Assembly: GCF_001186125.1 (NCBI RefSeq)
Contig: NW_014039998.1
Span: 8,900-53,276, forward strand
Direction: 5' to 3'
DNA: 44,377 nt
Source: Sphaeroforma arctica JP610
Taxonomy: Eukaryota; Opisthokonta; Ichthyosporea; Ichthyophonida
The notes under the pieces are model-generated. The model was not told the DNA's origin. It worked only from the letters and a program-made list of their open reading frames with translations, and searched no databases. A program made the translations under genes and the position numbers. How positions within the stretch are numbered: position 1 is the first letter of the stretch; each line of letters starts with the position of its first letter. This document shows positions 1 through 11,910 of the stretch, one piece after another.

Positions 1-17
1 TAGTAGTAGTGTGTGTG

Positions 18-87
<70 letters not shown>

Positions 88-190
88 GTATATTATATGT
101 TTATATATATGTGTGTATGAGTGTGCGTCTGGGTCTGTGTATGTGGCCGTGAGTGTGAGTGTGTGTATGTATAAATGTATGGGTATAAAT
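18..190. repeat. TA/TG microsatellite
   Basis: A (TA)n run passes into an uninterrupted (TG)n run near 57-82 and then into imperfect TG-rich sequence. It lies in the intron upstream of the first exon at 307. Short reading frames here code only for Y/I/V/C dipeptide repeats and are not genes. Confidence 0.95.
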
Positions 191-306
191 AAATGTTTTG
201 TGTTTGAATACTTGTATGGTTATATGTACATATAAGTTTGCATAAATGACATCAAAACACGCACTACATGTTGATTCACATACCAACATACAATCTCCAT
301 TCGCAG

Positions 307-1057
307 GACTGTGTATCTAGCCGACAAAAGCCCCGAGGTACTTTCCAAGGCTCTCTCTATCGTTCGCGACTGCAGAGGCGTCGCTAATGCTCTGTCACGT
401 GAACCAGCGTCCAAAGGATTCGGCCTACCAAGCGACCGAATTGGTGACTTTGTGGTCGTGGGGGATATGGATACCGTTATCGGCAAGTCACCAGAATGGC
501 ACGATCTCACGGCACTTGGAGATATACCCCTTCGATCTCATGGAGGTAGGTACATGCTTACTACACACGCGCACGCAGACGTGTAGTTGCCATGCAAATC
601 TCGCATCAGAGCTCTTTGGGAGTACGTATTCAATGTAGAAGATACTCTCACATACACGTGTATGGGCTGTGTAGGTGCGCGGCACTTTGTAGATTCGTAC
701 GCCGTGTATTACAAGCTACAGTGAGGTAAGGAAATGAGTCATCCTGTTCCGAGCCTAGAGGAGTGGTCTATCGTTTGCATCCACGTGATCGTATATCGAG
801 TTGCTTCCCGATAGACCTATGTGTGTGTTTGCCGTCCGTAGTTCAGTTCAAGTAAAAAAAATCACATCCAGCAGGCAACTGCTCATACAATTAATCGTCC
901 CGTTCTGGAATTGAATACAGGTTTGGAAGAGAGTACAGTGCCGATGATGATTAGCAAACCGCTAATATCAGACTACAAGAAACGCCTGGGAGGTGGCCGG
1001 GCGAGGAATTTTCATCTCTTTGAGTTCTTATGCAATGGGATTAATACATCCAGATGA
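307..1057 (+). CDS. Phosphonoacetate hydrolase-like protein, C-terminal part (two exons; gene continues off the left edge)
   Basis: Exon A is 307-545 (after TTCGCAG, before GTAGGT); exon B is 921-1057, ending in TGA. The phase-1/phase-2 junction makes a Gly codon. The 124 visible residues contain LPSDRIGDFVVVGD, the E-W-H-DL-TAL segment and PLRSHGG followed by LEESTVPMMIS. This matches the C-terminal part of phosphonoacetate hydrolase in the alkaline phosphatase superfamily, where LRSHGG-x(1,2)-E-x(2)-VP is typical. The enzyme splits the C-P bond of phosphonoacetate to acetate and phosphate. The nucleophile and most metal ligands would lie in missing upstream exons, so activity cannot be judged. 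Phosphonoacetate hydrolases are best known from bacteria; an intron-containing copy suggests an old transfer or an under-described eukaryotic branch. Another phosphodiesterase of the same superfamily is the main alternative. Confidence 0.75.
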
Positions 1058-1660
1058 AATCGTCATATAGGGCCGTTCTAACAACGGTCAGTGTGTCATG
1101 ATTTGTTAGGCGAAGTACATATGCAGGTGGAGACGTGCGTGCAAAAACACGGTTCAGGACTGTGGCGATATCACCACCGGTTCCACAGTGGCTATCATCG
1201 TACTCGCCACAAACCATTGAGAGCGTGTGAATTAAAATATACGGTGACACGGCCACTCGTTACGGCTGCTTAAATGAAGCAGAAGAGGCTCACCAAGTTC
1301 GTGCCCACACCCAGCCACATCAACCAGCCAGGCATGCCACCATGGTGATTCACGCACGTCAAATTGGCTATAGAATAGAAAACACTGATTTGTATGATTC
1401 TGGGATGGCGCTCAGCGAGCTTTGATAATGCCTATACAAACACTAGCGCTATGTGATGAGGACTGATGCCCTTTTCGGTGTGGCCTTCAACAGCGATGGC
1501 CTGACGAGCTCTGATTCGCCTGTGATGTCCTAGGATATCTGCTACTTTAGGCAGGTATATAGCGGCGTCCTCCATTTTGATTTAGTTTAGTTAGTAGAAA
1601 TAAATATTAGCCCGCGTACTAAGATGTTGCATCGTGAGTTGCCTTTCAATATTATGTGTA
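1058..1660. other. Intergenic, no gene recognised
   Basis: Between the end of the hydrolase gene and the next microsatellite. Open frames are short and have no recognisable motif or spliceable neighbours. Confidence 0.6.
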
Positions 1661-1662
1661 AG

Positions 1663-1699
<37 letters not shown>

Positions 1700-1931
1700 T
1701 ATATGTATGTATATAGATATATATATGTATGTATATATACATATATACATATATATATGTGTGTGAGTCTGTGTCTGTGTCTGTGTTTGTGTCTGTTTCT
1801 GTGTCTGTGTGTGTGTACATATATTTATATATATGTATGTATGTATATGCGTGTGTGTGTGCGCGTATGTGTATGTGTGTGTGTGTGTGTGTATTGTATA
1901 TATATAATGTGTGTGTGTGTGTGTGTGTATA

Positions 1932-1965
<34 letters not shown>
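1663..1965. repeat. TA/TG compound microsatellite
   Basis: (TA)n at both ends with a TG/TCTG-rich centre, TG on the + strand. Reading frames on both strands code only for dipeptide repeats. Confidence 0.95.
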
Positions 1966-1969
<4 letters not shown>

Positions 1970-2505
1970 TAATCACTGATTAGTTTGTCTCTATGTGCCC
2001 AAATGTGACTTGATCTATTAGCCCCGATCGCAATCTCACGTTTTGCATGACTAAGTGGGATAATCGAGTATCCCCTGCATGGCCAACTTAAATATAGAAC
2101 CTTTAGTTATAGCTTGTGTGTTTGATATCTTACCGCAACAAAGACGTATACTCTGGGTTCGAAGTATTATATCGACTATGGCGTTCGAAGTGTCAACACT
2201 GGTTCTCAATCCATATCGCGAGAGCGTACCATGGCCATCTCAATAAATATTACTTAAATTCGTACATTTCTTTAAAATAACTTTCGTTATTTCTCGTGTA
2301 TTATATATATGCGCACGTATAAAATATATATTCTTTTATTCTATTAACTTGGGAGTGGGCACGAGTTCATAAATGCAGCTTGCCCACAAAGCATGCAATG
2401 CACATCCTTATGTGCCCTCGCTCCATTCAATGTTGGAGATGTCGCTTGTTGAAAGTCATCTCCGGTCCTATATATCACTAGGTATAAATTTCCTGATCTC
2501 AGAAC
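1966..2505. other. Intergenic between two convergent genes; possible poly(A) signal for the dehydratase
   Basis: No coding region seen. On the minus strand AATAAA lies at 2335-2340, about 166 bases past the dehydratase stop, and is a plausible polyadenylation signal for that gene. Confidence 0.4.
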
Positions 2506-4274
2506 TTAAGCCTTGGGCGAGAAAAGGGCCAAATCGGCGTCAACCATATCGTTTACGAGTTCCTGGAAGGATACTGTGCGCGTCCAGCCAAGTGTCTTCT
2601 CGATCTTGGTGGGGTCTCCCAGAAGCAGATCAACCTCTGTGGGTCGGAAGTACTTCTCCGATACGCGCACCACAATCTCGCCGGTGGCCTTGTTGCGGCC
2701 CACCTCGTCAACTCCAGTACCCTCGTACTCAACCTCGATACCTGCACGCTGGAACGCGAAGGTGCAGAAGTCACGCACCTTGGTGGTCTCACCGGTGGCA
2801 CAGACAAAGTCGTCGGCAACGTCGGCCTGTAGAATCCTCCACATAGCCTCTACGTAGTCACGGGCGTGACCCCAATCACGCTTGGCGTCCATGTTCCCTA
2901 GGTATAGGCAGTCCTGTTTGCCGTACTTGATCTGGGCCACGGCGCGGGTAATCTTGCGCGTGACGAAGGTCTCTCCACGACGGGGAGACTCGTGGTTGAA
3001 CAGGATACCGTTGCAGGCAAACATACCGTAAGCCTTTCAGTAAGAAACCAGAAGGAATGATAGATGAGCTATAGATATATGTCAATCGCCATAAGAGCTT
3101 GAAGTAAGATTATTCGTAAACTCTTGTAAGTGCACACAACATGAACACTATGTATGATTTTGTTACACTACTAGAACTCGCGAGTGATGACACTGTAAGT
3201 TTGAATACTATCTACTTTAGAGGTTACAGTGAAGAATCTAATGGAGCATAAAAGAGGTATAGAACAAAAACAATGACAACCTCGTACTCACCTCGCGGTA
3301 GTTTACAATAGCCCAGTACGCGTACAGCTTGGCGACGGCGTAAGGGGAACGAGGGTAGAAGGGAGTGGTCTCTGACTGAGGAACAGCCTGAACCTTTCCG
3401 TACAGCTCAGAGGTGGACGCCTGGTAGATGCGGCATGTGTGGGTAAGACCAGCAGAGCGCACAGCCTCCAGAAGAGACATTACGGATAGACCGGCGACTT
3501 GTCCAGTGTATGAGGGCATGTCGAAGGAGACCTGTGTAGTTTGGCATGAGAGGGTCAGGGGAGAAGGATAAATAGAGACGGCGATTACATGAGTGCTTCT
3601 CATTTGGTGAACTGCCGGATAAAGGGATTGTAAATACAAGGTGATTGTCAAGGGGCGTCGCTTACGTAGTAGGTTATGATTTGAGAATTAGTGTGATAGA
3701 ATGCATACTGCATCACAAAAACGAAAATGACAACACCAAACAACAATTATGTAAAAACATCAGTAAGACACAAACAATTTGCGGGTTTGCATCCTGCTTC
3801 ATCCCAATCAAACAACACAAACAGCCACGTAAAAATAGTCGCGAATGCAGAAGCACCAACTTGGAAGTCTTCTTATACCAAGAAGTGGTAAGCATTCGCA
3901 CCTAAAATATTGTTGCAGCGAGTATAGCCGGGTTGATTAGACACCAATGCGATATTTGTACACACCTGTACGTGGGACTGAGCAGCCAAGTTGTATAGCT
4001 CAGTGGGGCGGACAGTGGATAGCAATCTCAGAAGATCTCCAAAGTCAAGCATATCTCCGTAGTGTAGGAAGAACTTATCTGCGTACTCGTTATTGTGGAA
4101 CAAGTGCTCAATTCTCGACTGATTGAAGGAAGAGGCACGACGTTTAATACCATGTACTTCGTATCCCTTTGACAGAAGCAGCTCGCAGAGATAGGATCCA
4201 TCCTGACCGGTGACACCGGTGATTAGGGCTACCTTACGGCTGTGGTTGTCTGCAATTTCCTGAGAGGTAGTCAT
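2506..4274 (-). CDS. GMD: GDP-mannose 4,6-dehydratase (three exons, 358 aa)
   Basis: Exons in transcript order are 4274-3966, 3531-3292 and 3033-2506; all junctions are GT-AG and phase 0. The enzyme turns GDP-D-mannose into GDP-4-keto-6-deoxy-D-mannose with bound NADP, the first step of cytosolic GDP-L-fucose synthesis. It is an extended short-chain dehydrogenase: the nucleotide motif is G20-V-T-G23-Q-D-G26, the catalytic Thr/Glu lie in ASTSELYGK (T143, E145), and the Tyr/Lys pair is Y167-x3-K171 in [21 protein letters not shown] and [16 protein letters not shown] are the usual family blocks. The length is close to human and bacterial GMD (about 370 aa). The start at 4274 gives a short N-terminal extension before the Rossmann fold, as in animals. 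Every key residue is present, so it should be active. The introns (258 and 434 bases) are ordinary and carry no exon-edge repeats. Confidence 0.97.
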
Positions 4275-5077
4275 GATTGCTAGTTGTGTGTTATATCAGC
4301 TACTTTAGTCTAGGATGAATCTGTTTGTGTTAGGTACTCCAGATTTATACTTTTAGTAGTCCGTTTCGGTTATTGTTATTATTTACAAGCTCTTTTCGTT
4401 CGTGACTGCGATAGGGCGAACACAACCTGATAGTCTGATACTCGCCTGCACTCTCTCAAAAAGCAATACAACGGAGACTTCTGACACGCACATTGACACA
4501 CAGCCCCTAACAACGAGAAAGGTTTTCACTGTTCTAAATTTTGGCTTTTTCAATTCTGCTGCCCTACAAATAAACAAAATTTCGGGTTTAAAACCAGGAA
4601 AATGAGGCTTTATTTTTTAAAATAGATTTAACCCCTAAAATGCAAAATATGAGTCTCCTAGAAAGAGAACTGCTGACCACTCAGAAAGATAGAAAATTTT
4701 GGATCGCATACATACAAGCCATATTTTATAAAATATGAAGAAAAAAAGCCGAATTGGAAGCACGGAAAAGAAATAAAAAAGGCTGAAAATGTTTTGTTTT
4801 GTTTTTTGATTCCATAACAACCACCGATTTTCGGAGGCAACGGAACAAATCTTCCATTCCAATAAATCAGATTTCAGAAGTTCAGAGTCCTGGAATCTAA
4901 AATATGCTGCCACACTCTCTCTATTGTAGAGAGAGTAGAGAGGGCCCAGGGCCCCAGGCAGCCACAGTGCCATGCCAACTCCTCCATATCCCAAGAGCAA
5001 GATCTATATGCTCATAGCCTTCTAAAACTAAGCAGGCTATGTCGCTATGATATGCTACATATTATATTCTATTTCTA

Positions 5078-5080
<3 letters not shown>
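4275..5080. other. Upstream region of the dehydratase gene and intergenic sequence
   Basis: Presumed promoter and 5' untranslated region of the minus-strand dehydratase, then AT-rich sequence. Open frames here have no recognised motif. A short GA/GGGCCC-rich patch lies near 4920-4955. Confidence 0.4.
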
Positions 5081-5082
<2 letters not shown>

Positions 5083-5142
<60 letters not shown>

Positions 5143-5397
5143 TACACACATCTTTCGTCACATCATCATAAAGTGTGTAGAGGATACAATCACGTGTACA
5201 TTGTGAAATGTCAAAATATTTATTATGTCATTAACTCATAGACATGTATATTGTGATGTATTTATTATATCTTTAACTCATAGAAAGCTGCTAGCTCAAT
5301 ATGCTTCCGTCAATTTGTTGTGGGTATGCATGCACAGCCGCCTTCTATATATATATATATGTATGTATGTATGTATGTATGGATGTATATAAATATA

Positions 5398-5428
<31 letters not shown>

Positions 5429-5488
5429 TGATATATATGTATCCGTATATATATATGTATTTGTATATATATATATAAATACATATAT

Positions 5489-5538
<50 letters not shown>

Positions 5539-5592
5539 ATATATATATATATATATATATCGATATATATATATATATATGTATATGTATCG

Positions 5593-5644
<52 letters not shown>

Positions 5645-5802
5645 TTATGTATGTATGTATGTATATGTGTTCGTGTGCTCGTGTGATTAGTATATATATA
5701 TGTCTGTATTTGTGTCAGTGTCTGTGTTTGTGTCTGTGTCTGTGTCTGTATATATATGTGTGTGTGTATGTATGTGTGTATGTGTATGTATGTATGTATA
5801 TA

Positions 5803-5837
<35 letters not shown>

Positions 5838-6300
5838 GGTTATATATACATGGATATATATATATATATGTGTGTGTGTGTCGGTGTATATATATATATA
5901 TCTGTGTCTGTGTCTGCGTTTGTGTGTTAATATGTATATATTCATATTTATATTTATTATTCTGTTTGCTAGAAGCATATATAATGTAAACTATAAACAT
6001 TTATGTACATGATTGTGTATATTTCCGGATATATATTTTATGTACTAGGATATGTTTTATTATATTTATGATCACAATCATACTATGATAGTATATCTGT
6101 GTAGTGCAGTTTAGTATGGACATAATGTATATATATATATATATACATATTATATATAAATATGTGTGTGTGTGTGTGTGTGTGTGTGTATTTATATATA
6201 TATATATCTATATACTTACATATATTTATATATATAAGCTTGTGTGTGTTTGTGTGTGAATGTGTCTCTTCTGTGTGTATGTGTTCATGTATTTAGGTCT
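5083..6300. repeat. Large TA/TG microsatellite field
   Basis: Three blocks: (AT)n at about 5083-5138, a long TA block with ATCGAT interruptions and TG/TATG-rich parts at about 5346-5935, and TA plus (TG)n at about 6128-6297. TG is on the + strand throughout. The long Y/I-rich frames on both strands are microsatellite translations, not genes. Confidence 0.95.
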
Positions 6301-6350
6301 TAGAAACAATTTCATGAGCGTTCATATTCCGCATTTACTAGTGTTCATAT

Positions 6351-7878
6351 TCAGCATTTACTACGTTCGTGCGCGTACTTTTTTCCTGTATCCACCATTA
6401 TATCTTTGATAAATCCTCCCATGCCCGCCCAATAACCTGGCCTGCTCCACGTATCATTGTGCAACCCATTGGGTATGCTTACGAATACTTTGTCGTTGGC
6501 TGAAGTCGCAGCGGCGCACAACCGATGCATCATAAACGCCGGTATCATCTCATCCTTCTCACCTACGGGTCATGAGAGAGTATTTAGTTGTAAAGTGGGG
6601 TATCAAGCATTCATAGGTGCAAATCTATAAACCAGCCTAAACGCTGGTATCATCTCGGCTTTCTTGCTTGATGGTCAATAGCTAGTATCCCATGATCTGA
6701 TGATGATATGGATGTATTATCAATTGTACACTAGTCTAAAATTATATACCAGGCTTAGTTCGTACTTATGGATGAAATGCTACCTCACACACAGATAATG
6801 TTACATACAGCCTAAAAGTAGGCGGTATAAACCGGTGCAATCAGCTGCATGACATCCTCTACTAAAGAAAGTGTATTTTAAGTCGACAAGATAATGTCGA
6901 TAGGTATGTACTCAACGCGGTACACTCAACTGACGGTGAAGGTAGGTGTCGAATCTGATTTGACAGAAACTAGCGTCCGCCAAGAAGAATTTGTGACGCG
7001 TATGGTACGACAGAGCCTGAAAGAAAAATACGAAATAAAACGGCTAACATATCAACTAAACCCGTTCTTTTTGTGGGTTGCTTTCGCTGCAATATATAAC
7101 TCTTTTCAGCATCGTCGCCACAGTCTCGCCAATACGTGTACAATACCCTGCTAGTACGACTCGTACTTTTCTCAGTTGTGGCCGCATGGTGATCGATTTG
7201 TGCACTCCCATACATAAATAACTCAGTAGGCATGAAGAGAATTGGACAGCTATCTGGCTGCCCCTTTAGACAGGAAAAAGAATGACATTTATAGATATCA
7301 TTCGCCAGATATCAAGAGGATTAGATATCCATATGGATGCTTCGCCCAAAAATGAAGTGAGCTGAATATCTGTCTGAATCATCCTTCAGACATGAAAAAA
7401 TAGGAACACTGTTTGGATCACTCACCCGACATGAAGAGAATTGGACATGTGACGGAGGCCATTTGATGCTCACTGTGCCACGGCCACCGGATAAATCGAG
7501 TCAGAAATGGATATGGGGTATATCTCGGATACCAGAACTTGACAATATCACCTAAACTGAAATAGAATTTAGACATATCGTTTCCAAAAAAGTTTATTTG
7601 GGATACCAAACTTGACGATATTGCCTAAAATAGCCGGAGAAACTTGATGGGTCCCGTGAACAAATAAATGTTTTCACCACGAGTGTTCATATAATTATTG
7701 CTATCGCCGCCGTGTACGTGCTCGAACCACTCGGTAAAAACACTTGACGACGATTGTCTGGGATCTAGTCGATGATCCCATGACATCTGACTATTGCCAG
7801 TACACAGTATCACAATCTTTAAAGCGGGGACGCAGAAACTACTTCTCTATATTATCGCTGTATAAATATATATATGTG

Positions 7879-7966
<88 letters not shown>

Positions 7967-7973
7967 GTGTGTT

Positions 7974-8009
<36 letters not shown>

Positions 8010-11000
8010 TATGTGTGTGTGTGCGTGGGTGGTGGGAGGGGAGGGTGAGTGGGTGGGTGTGTCTATGTACGAATACACTGTTTGTGTATTAACGCTCACC
8101 TGGTAAATGTGTTCTCTACAATCAGCCCAATAATCGCTCCAGACTTGTCCGTGGAAGCCAGATGGATACCCACAGCACCGCCAATAGAGTGCCCGTACAC
8201 TATCACCGGCACCTGCACGCCTGATGTCTCGGTCGACGGACTGGTTGCTGACGCTTCATGGCAATAGAGCAACTCCGATGCGTTGCGCTGAATAAACTCG
8301 AGCGCCGCTTTGGCATCGATGGCTAAGCCTGTGTCGAAGTGCGGGCGATGTTGGCTGGAAGTTCGTTACCTACAGGCAAACATACCACTTTGGCATATTC
8401 GCGCGCTCGCTGGATTTAATTGTCCAATTTAAGAATCGGCATTAACTAATGGTTTTAGGTGTGTGTTGCATAATATCCTCCTTCTGCTATTTATGCGCAC
8501 GATAAGTACAATACAGCTGATCTCCGATGCTACCAATAACTAAATTAGTACGTACACATTGGCCGCAACACTTCTCGACCAATCTCAATGAGAAAGTTGT
8601 GAAAGGGTATGAGAAGCTTGCAATCCGTTTTCCAGCCCAAGCTTTAGTTTCGATTTCCGGTTCGGTACCACCTGTTCCAAAAGTGCGTATGACTATACAT
8701 TTGTATTAATATGCATATACACATACATACAGAATTAACAAAATACAGACCTGTATCACGTCCATATAGATTGAGATTAATACTTGAATTAGGTCGCATT
8801 TCACCGCTTGTCTTCATATCAGCAACTAGAAGGTATTGAACCCTAGCTGGCAAGCGAAGCAATCGACAACTTGTAGAAACACTACCTTCCTTTGCTATCA
8901 CTCCTCTGTCAGATACATTCCATCATATAATGCACATAAGTACCAGGTATCACACTTCGCAATGAAAGACAGCTACCTCTCCCTGACGCTCGCCCGCCGC
9001 TGTGACCATATCCTCGATAGCTGAGCACGAAGATGTGGCAACGACTTTCTTTGAACAGCCTGGGTACGTACAGCAGAAAGAATAGGCTAGACTTGAAACC
9101 AAAAATATGTGCTTGCCGCTATATGGATAGTGTATACTTATTTTGTAGTGTGAAGGTGAATCTGTGACTGTTCCAGAGACTTTTTTGGATATCTGGTCTA
9201 TATGCTGCAAAACAAGCAAGCTTCACAACATATAACAGTTATGGCCTAATGTGACACATACGCACCTCTTAATATGATATATCCTGTCTCCCAGATTACC
9301 AGCATTCCCATGGAAATATAGAACAAGCGGGATGTCAGATCCGCTGTTGGCGGTGTTTCCGACCTTTTTTGTCTCCATGGGCTGCTTGAATAGCCATGCC
9401 TGCAGCTCAACACCGTCTGGTGTAGTAAAGCGGTACTCTAATAGCAGAATGTGTGTGTGTGTGTGTACATGAATGTGGGAAACGGGATGTGACAGAATGT
9501 GTATGTATACATGTAAGGGTGTGTGTACATGATTGTGGAAAAGAGGATATGACAGAATGTCTATGCATGTGTGTGTGTGTGTGTACATGAGTGAGGGTAA
9601 GAGAATGTGACACAATATGTTTGTATGTGCGTAGGTGAGTGTGCGTTTGTATGCTTTGTCTGCATGAGTACGGTGTGTTCATGTGTGAGCTTGTGTGAGA
9701 ATCATGTAGCACCTGGTACAAGCAGCCACTCAGCGTAGTGTGTGGTGTTGTTTGATATAAACTTTGGCGAAGCACAACAGTCAAACCCACCAGCTATTGC
9801 ACGCAATACTAAGAAATGTAGCATTCGCTCAACCCGGGCCCACAGACTTTTATTTCAACTTTGTATATACAAATACTGACCAATGCACACTTCATACACT
9901 ATCAGGTCAGGACGAAGAATGCTATTCGTACATCTGACAATCATAAAGTAGCGCCAGTCGCAAAAGGCTTTTTAACGTATAGTACCTGAGAATACGCTGT
10001 CCATGCCGTGAAGTTTTGGGTCCTGGATGTAAGAACGGCTCCCGGGCGGCAAATACGGCATGTAGATCAGCTGAAACACAACAATAGAGTACAATGCGGT
10101 GATTAGATCAATCGAGAAAAATATAATTACTGCATGCCTGTGCAATAGTTCTTATTCGGTTTAGTGTGTAGGTATGTGTATAACACATAACCTTGTATGA
10201 TACTCAAACATAAATGAGCATAGTTAACATGAAAGTGTTTTCTCCGGGGTAGAAGGGTCCCGTGTATTTGTTATAAAGAGGGGATTCTATCAGTGCTTGC
10301 CACACATGTGCCTAAAAACACAAACATAGGTGTGATGACCAGTATATGTAAGCACGGACTTGAAGTCCACATTGCCGAAAAGACTTGATCATGCATGTAT
10401 CTAACCGTCACATTGAATGCATATCCCTTGATGCACAACGTTGTACTAAAATCAAAGTAGCGGTTGTGAGTAGCAAAATTCGCATGGAGTTGACGTATTC
10501 GGAACGATCGAATACAAAAACTCCCAAGCACAGAGCAAGCGAGGACTGCCCAATGACAGTAGAGACACCTTGGTGGCTCGAACACCGCATAGACAACAGA
10601 ATGTATACGCATAAGTAATATATGCAAGCATACCTATATATGGTGGCGTATTGCTGTTCAATCCGCCGCGTGCGATACTCCCAGCTATATATCTAACTAG
10701 GTGTCAGTATACTCCTGGTCAACACAATATACTTCTCTCTCACTAGGTCTTAGTATACTCCTAGTCAACACAATATACTTCTTTCTAACTACGCCGTATA
10801 CAACCTGTACACCATCACCAACTAAGTCTCAGCGTGCTCTTAGTACGACACAATGACAATAAACTTCCCTCTAACTAAGTCTTAGTATACAGCTAGTACA
10901 ACAAAATAACGTTCTTTCTAACCAAATCTCAGTGTACTTCTAGTGCGATACAATATACTTCTCTCTGACGAAGTCTTAGTATACACCTATTCCAACACAA

Positions 11001-11658
11001 TATATTTATCTCCAACTAAGTCTCAGTGTACTCTTAGTACGACACAATACACTTCTCTCTAACTAAGTCTTAATATACAGCTAGTACAACAAAATATCCT
11101 TCTTTCTAATCAGATATCAGTGTACTTCTAATGCGACACAATATACTTCTCTCTACCTAAGTCTTAGTAAATACCTATTACAAAACAATATATTTCTCTC
11201 CAACTATTAAGTCTCGGTGTACTCCTAGAACAACACAATATACTTTCCACAGACTAAAACAAACAGGTATCTAAAGAATTCAATCTTAGCTCTGGCCCTA
11301 ATAAAAACCGTGGGAGTGCATACGTACAGCATCCGTATGACAGCAACATTACCTATCCATGAAAGTCGATGAGTATATGCTTCGCATTCTCAGTATGTCC
11401 TGAATTATGGACACGCACCATACACCGGGCCATAAAGTATCATGGGTAGATGTACATGCACATCTCCATCATATAAGACGTGGTACATACTTTGTTCTGA
11501 AATATAACCGTCATGACGGCTTTGTACGTGAACAGGATAAGCGGTGTGCCTATGAAGATGATGAGTCCTTTCACTCCCATCGGTAGTAAGCCAAACGCCG
11601 ATGCCAATGTGGACACACTTTTCTCGCCATTCCCACAGACTCGTCTGAGACCAAGCAT
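6351..11658 (-). CDS. ABHD13/BEM46-like alpha/beta-hydrolase (seven exons, 359 aa)
   Basis: Exons in transcript order: 11658-11491, 10070-9986, 9437-9266, 9059-8977, 8328-8100, 7556-7426, 6562-6351; all GT-AG, all phases agree. One N-terminal membrane segment (about residues 31-53) is followed by FQNKLIYMPYLPPGSR, then the hydrolase fold: FHGNAGN oxyanion loop, LSYRGYGHSGG, nucleophile elbow G-H-S217-I-G, ENTFTS, SGEKD293 and LH324NDTW. Ser217/Asp293/His324 match the human ABHD13 triad, and the length is close to human (337 aa). An insert of about 15 residues (CHEASATSPSTETSG) precedes the nucleophile strand. The family is made of membrane-anchored serine hydrolases; ABHD13 has been linked to protein depalmitoylation, but the substrate here is unknown. 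The start at 11658 is inferred: it is the first in-frame Met that gives a short cytosolic tail before the membrane segment. Introns 1, 5 and 6 hold tandem repeats, several containing copies of the adjoining exon ends. Confidence 0.92.
6534..6676. repeat. Duplicated 5' edge of hydrolase exon 7
   Basis: The 5' end of the last exon with its acceptor (6534-6575 on +) has a diverged direct copy about 105 bases away in the preceding intron (6639-6676). Both share AAACGC-(C/T)-GGTATCATCTC followed by a related tail. Confidence 0.7.
7230..7445. repeat. About 40-base tandem repeat ending in the 3' edge of hydrolase exon 6
   Basis: Roughly five diverged units of about 40 bases, recognisable by CATGAAGAGAATTGGA-like starts, run from 7230 to the exon 6 donor at 7425. 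The last unit is the coding end of exon 6 (LFMSG) plus its splice donor. The unit starting at 7234 still shares 15 bases in a row with the exon. Confidence 0.7.
7515..7627. repeat. Duplicated 5' edge of hydrolase exon 6
   Basis: The first codons of exon 6 with the acceptor (about 7520-7560) recur as a diverged copy at about 7597-7627 in the preceding intron. Both carry a TTTAG acceptor-like end followed by a GATATTGTCAAG-like stretch on the minus strand. Confidence 0.7.
7870..8010. repeat. (TG)n followed by (GA)n microsatellite
   Basis: Long uninterrupted TG run (about 7889-7965, + strand) followed by a GA run near 7986-8008, inside intron 5 of the hydrolase gene. Confidence 0.97.
9440..9700. 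repeat. TG-rich minisatellite in a hydrolase intron
   Basis: About four units of roughly 60 bases, each with GACAGAATGT, a TG run and GTACATGA. The array starts directly at the acceptor side of exon 3 (9437), but the repeated unit does not include coding sequence. Confidence 0.75.
10690..11260. repeat. 47-base minisatellite with a four-unit higher-order period
   Basis: About twelve units of roughly 47 bases in intron 1 of the hydrolase gene, of the form AACTAAGTCT-CAGTGTACT-CTAGTAC-ACACAATATACTTCTCTCT. Four unit variants (A-B-C-D) follow in fixed order: the A types start near 10820, 11014 and 11202, and neighbouring B, C and D variants match their counterparts 188-194 bases away more closely than each other. 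Confidence 0.8.
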
Positions 11659-11910
11659 AGGCACACATCGATGCACATGTATGGGGTTATGTGTGTTAGT
11701 CATACTCAATCGACTACCTACAAACGTGTGGTATTTGTATCTCCCTACATCGTTGCAGGCCTTATAACTCGAAGGTCTACCTCCACGAACAGACACACAT
11801 CGATGCGCATGTGTATGAGTGTGCGTGTGAGATGTACTCAACCTTCTACCTGCACAAGCGTGGTATTTCCTCGCAACTTTACAAGTCAGATGCCTCGAAA
11901 GTCCAGATGA
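11655..11910. repeat. 132-base tandem duplication at the hydrolase start codon
   Basis: Two diverged copies, aligned on CACACATCGATGC at 11662 and 11794, each with TACTCAA, TCTACCT and CGTGTGGTATTT-like blocks. The left copy begins at the proposed start codon of the minus-strand hydrolase. Confidence 0.75.

Noticed and set aside
4960-5045. Short stretch ending ACTAAGCAGGCT that recalls the internal control region of 5S rRNA
   Set aside because: Only the AAGCAGG part agrees; the rest does not fold or align as 5S rRNA.
5301-6012. Long open frames on both strands coding for Y/I/V/C repeats
   Set aside because: They are translations of TA/TG microsatellites; the same applies to frames at 1587-1976, 17261-17805, 28648-29080 and 30420-30890.
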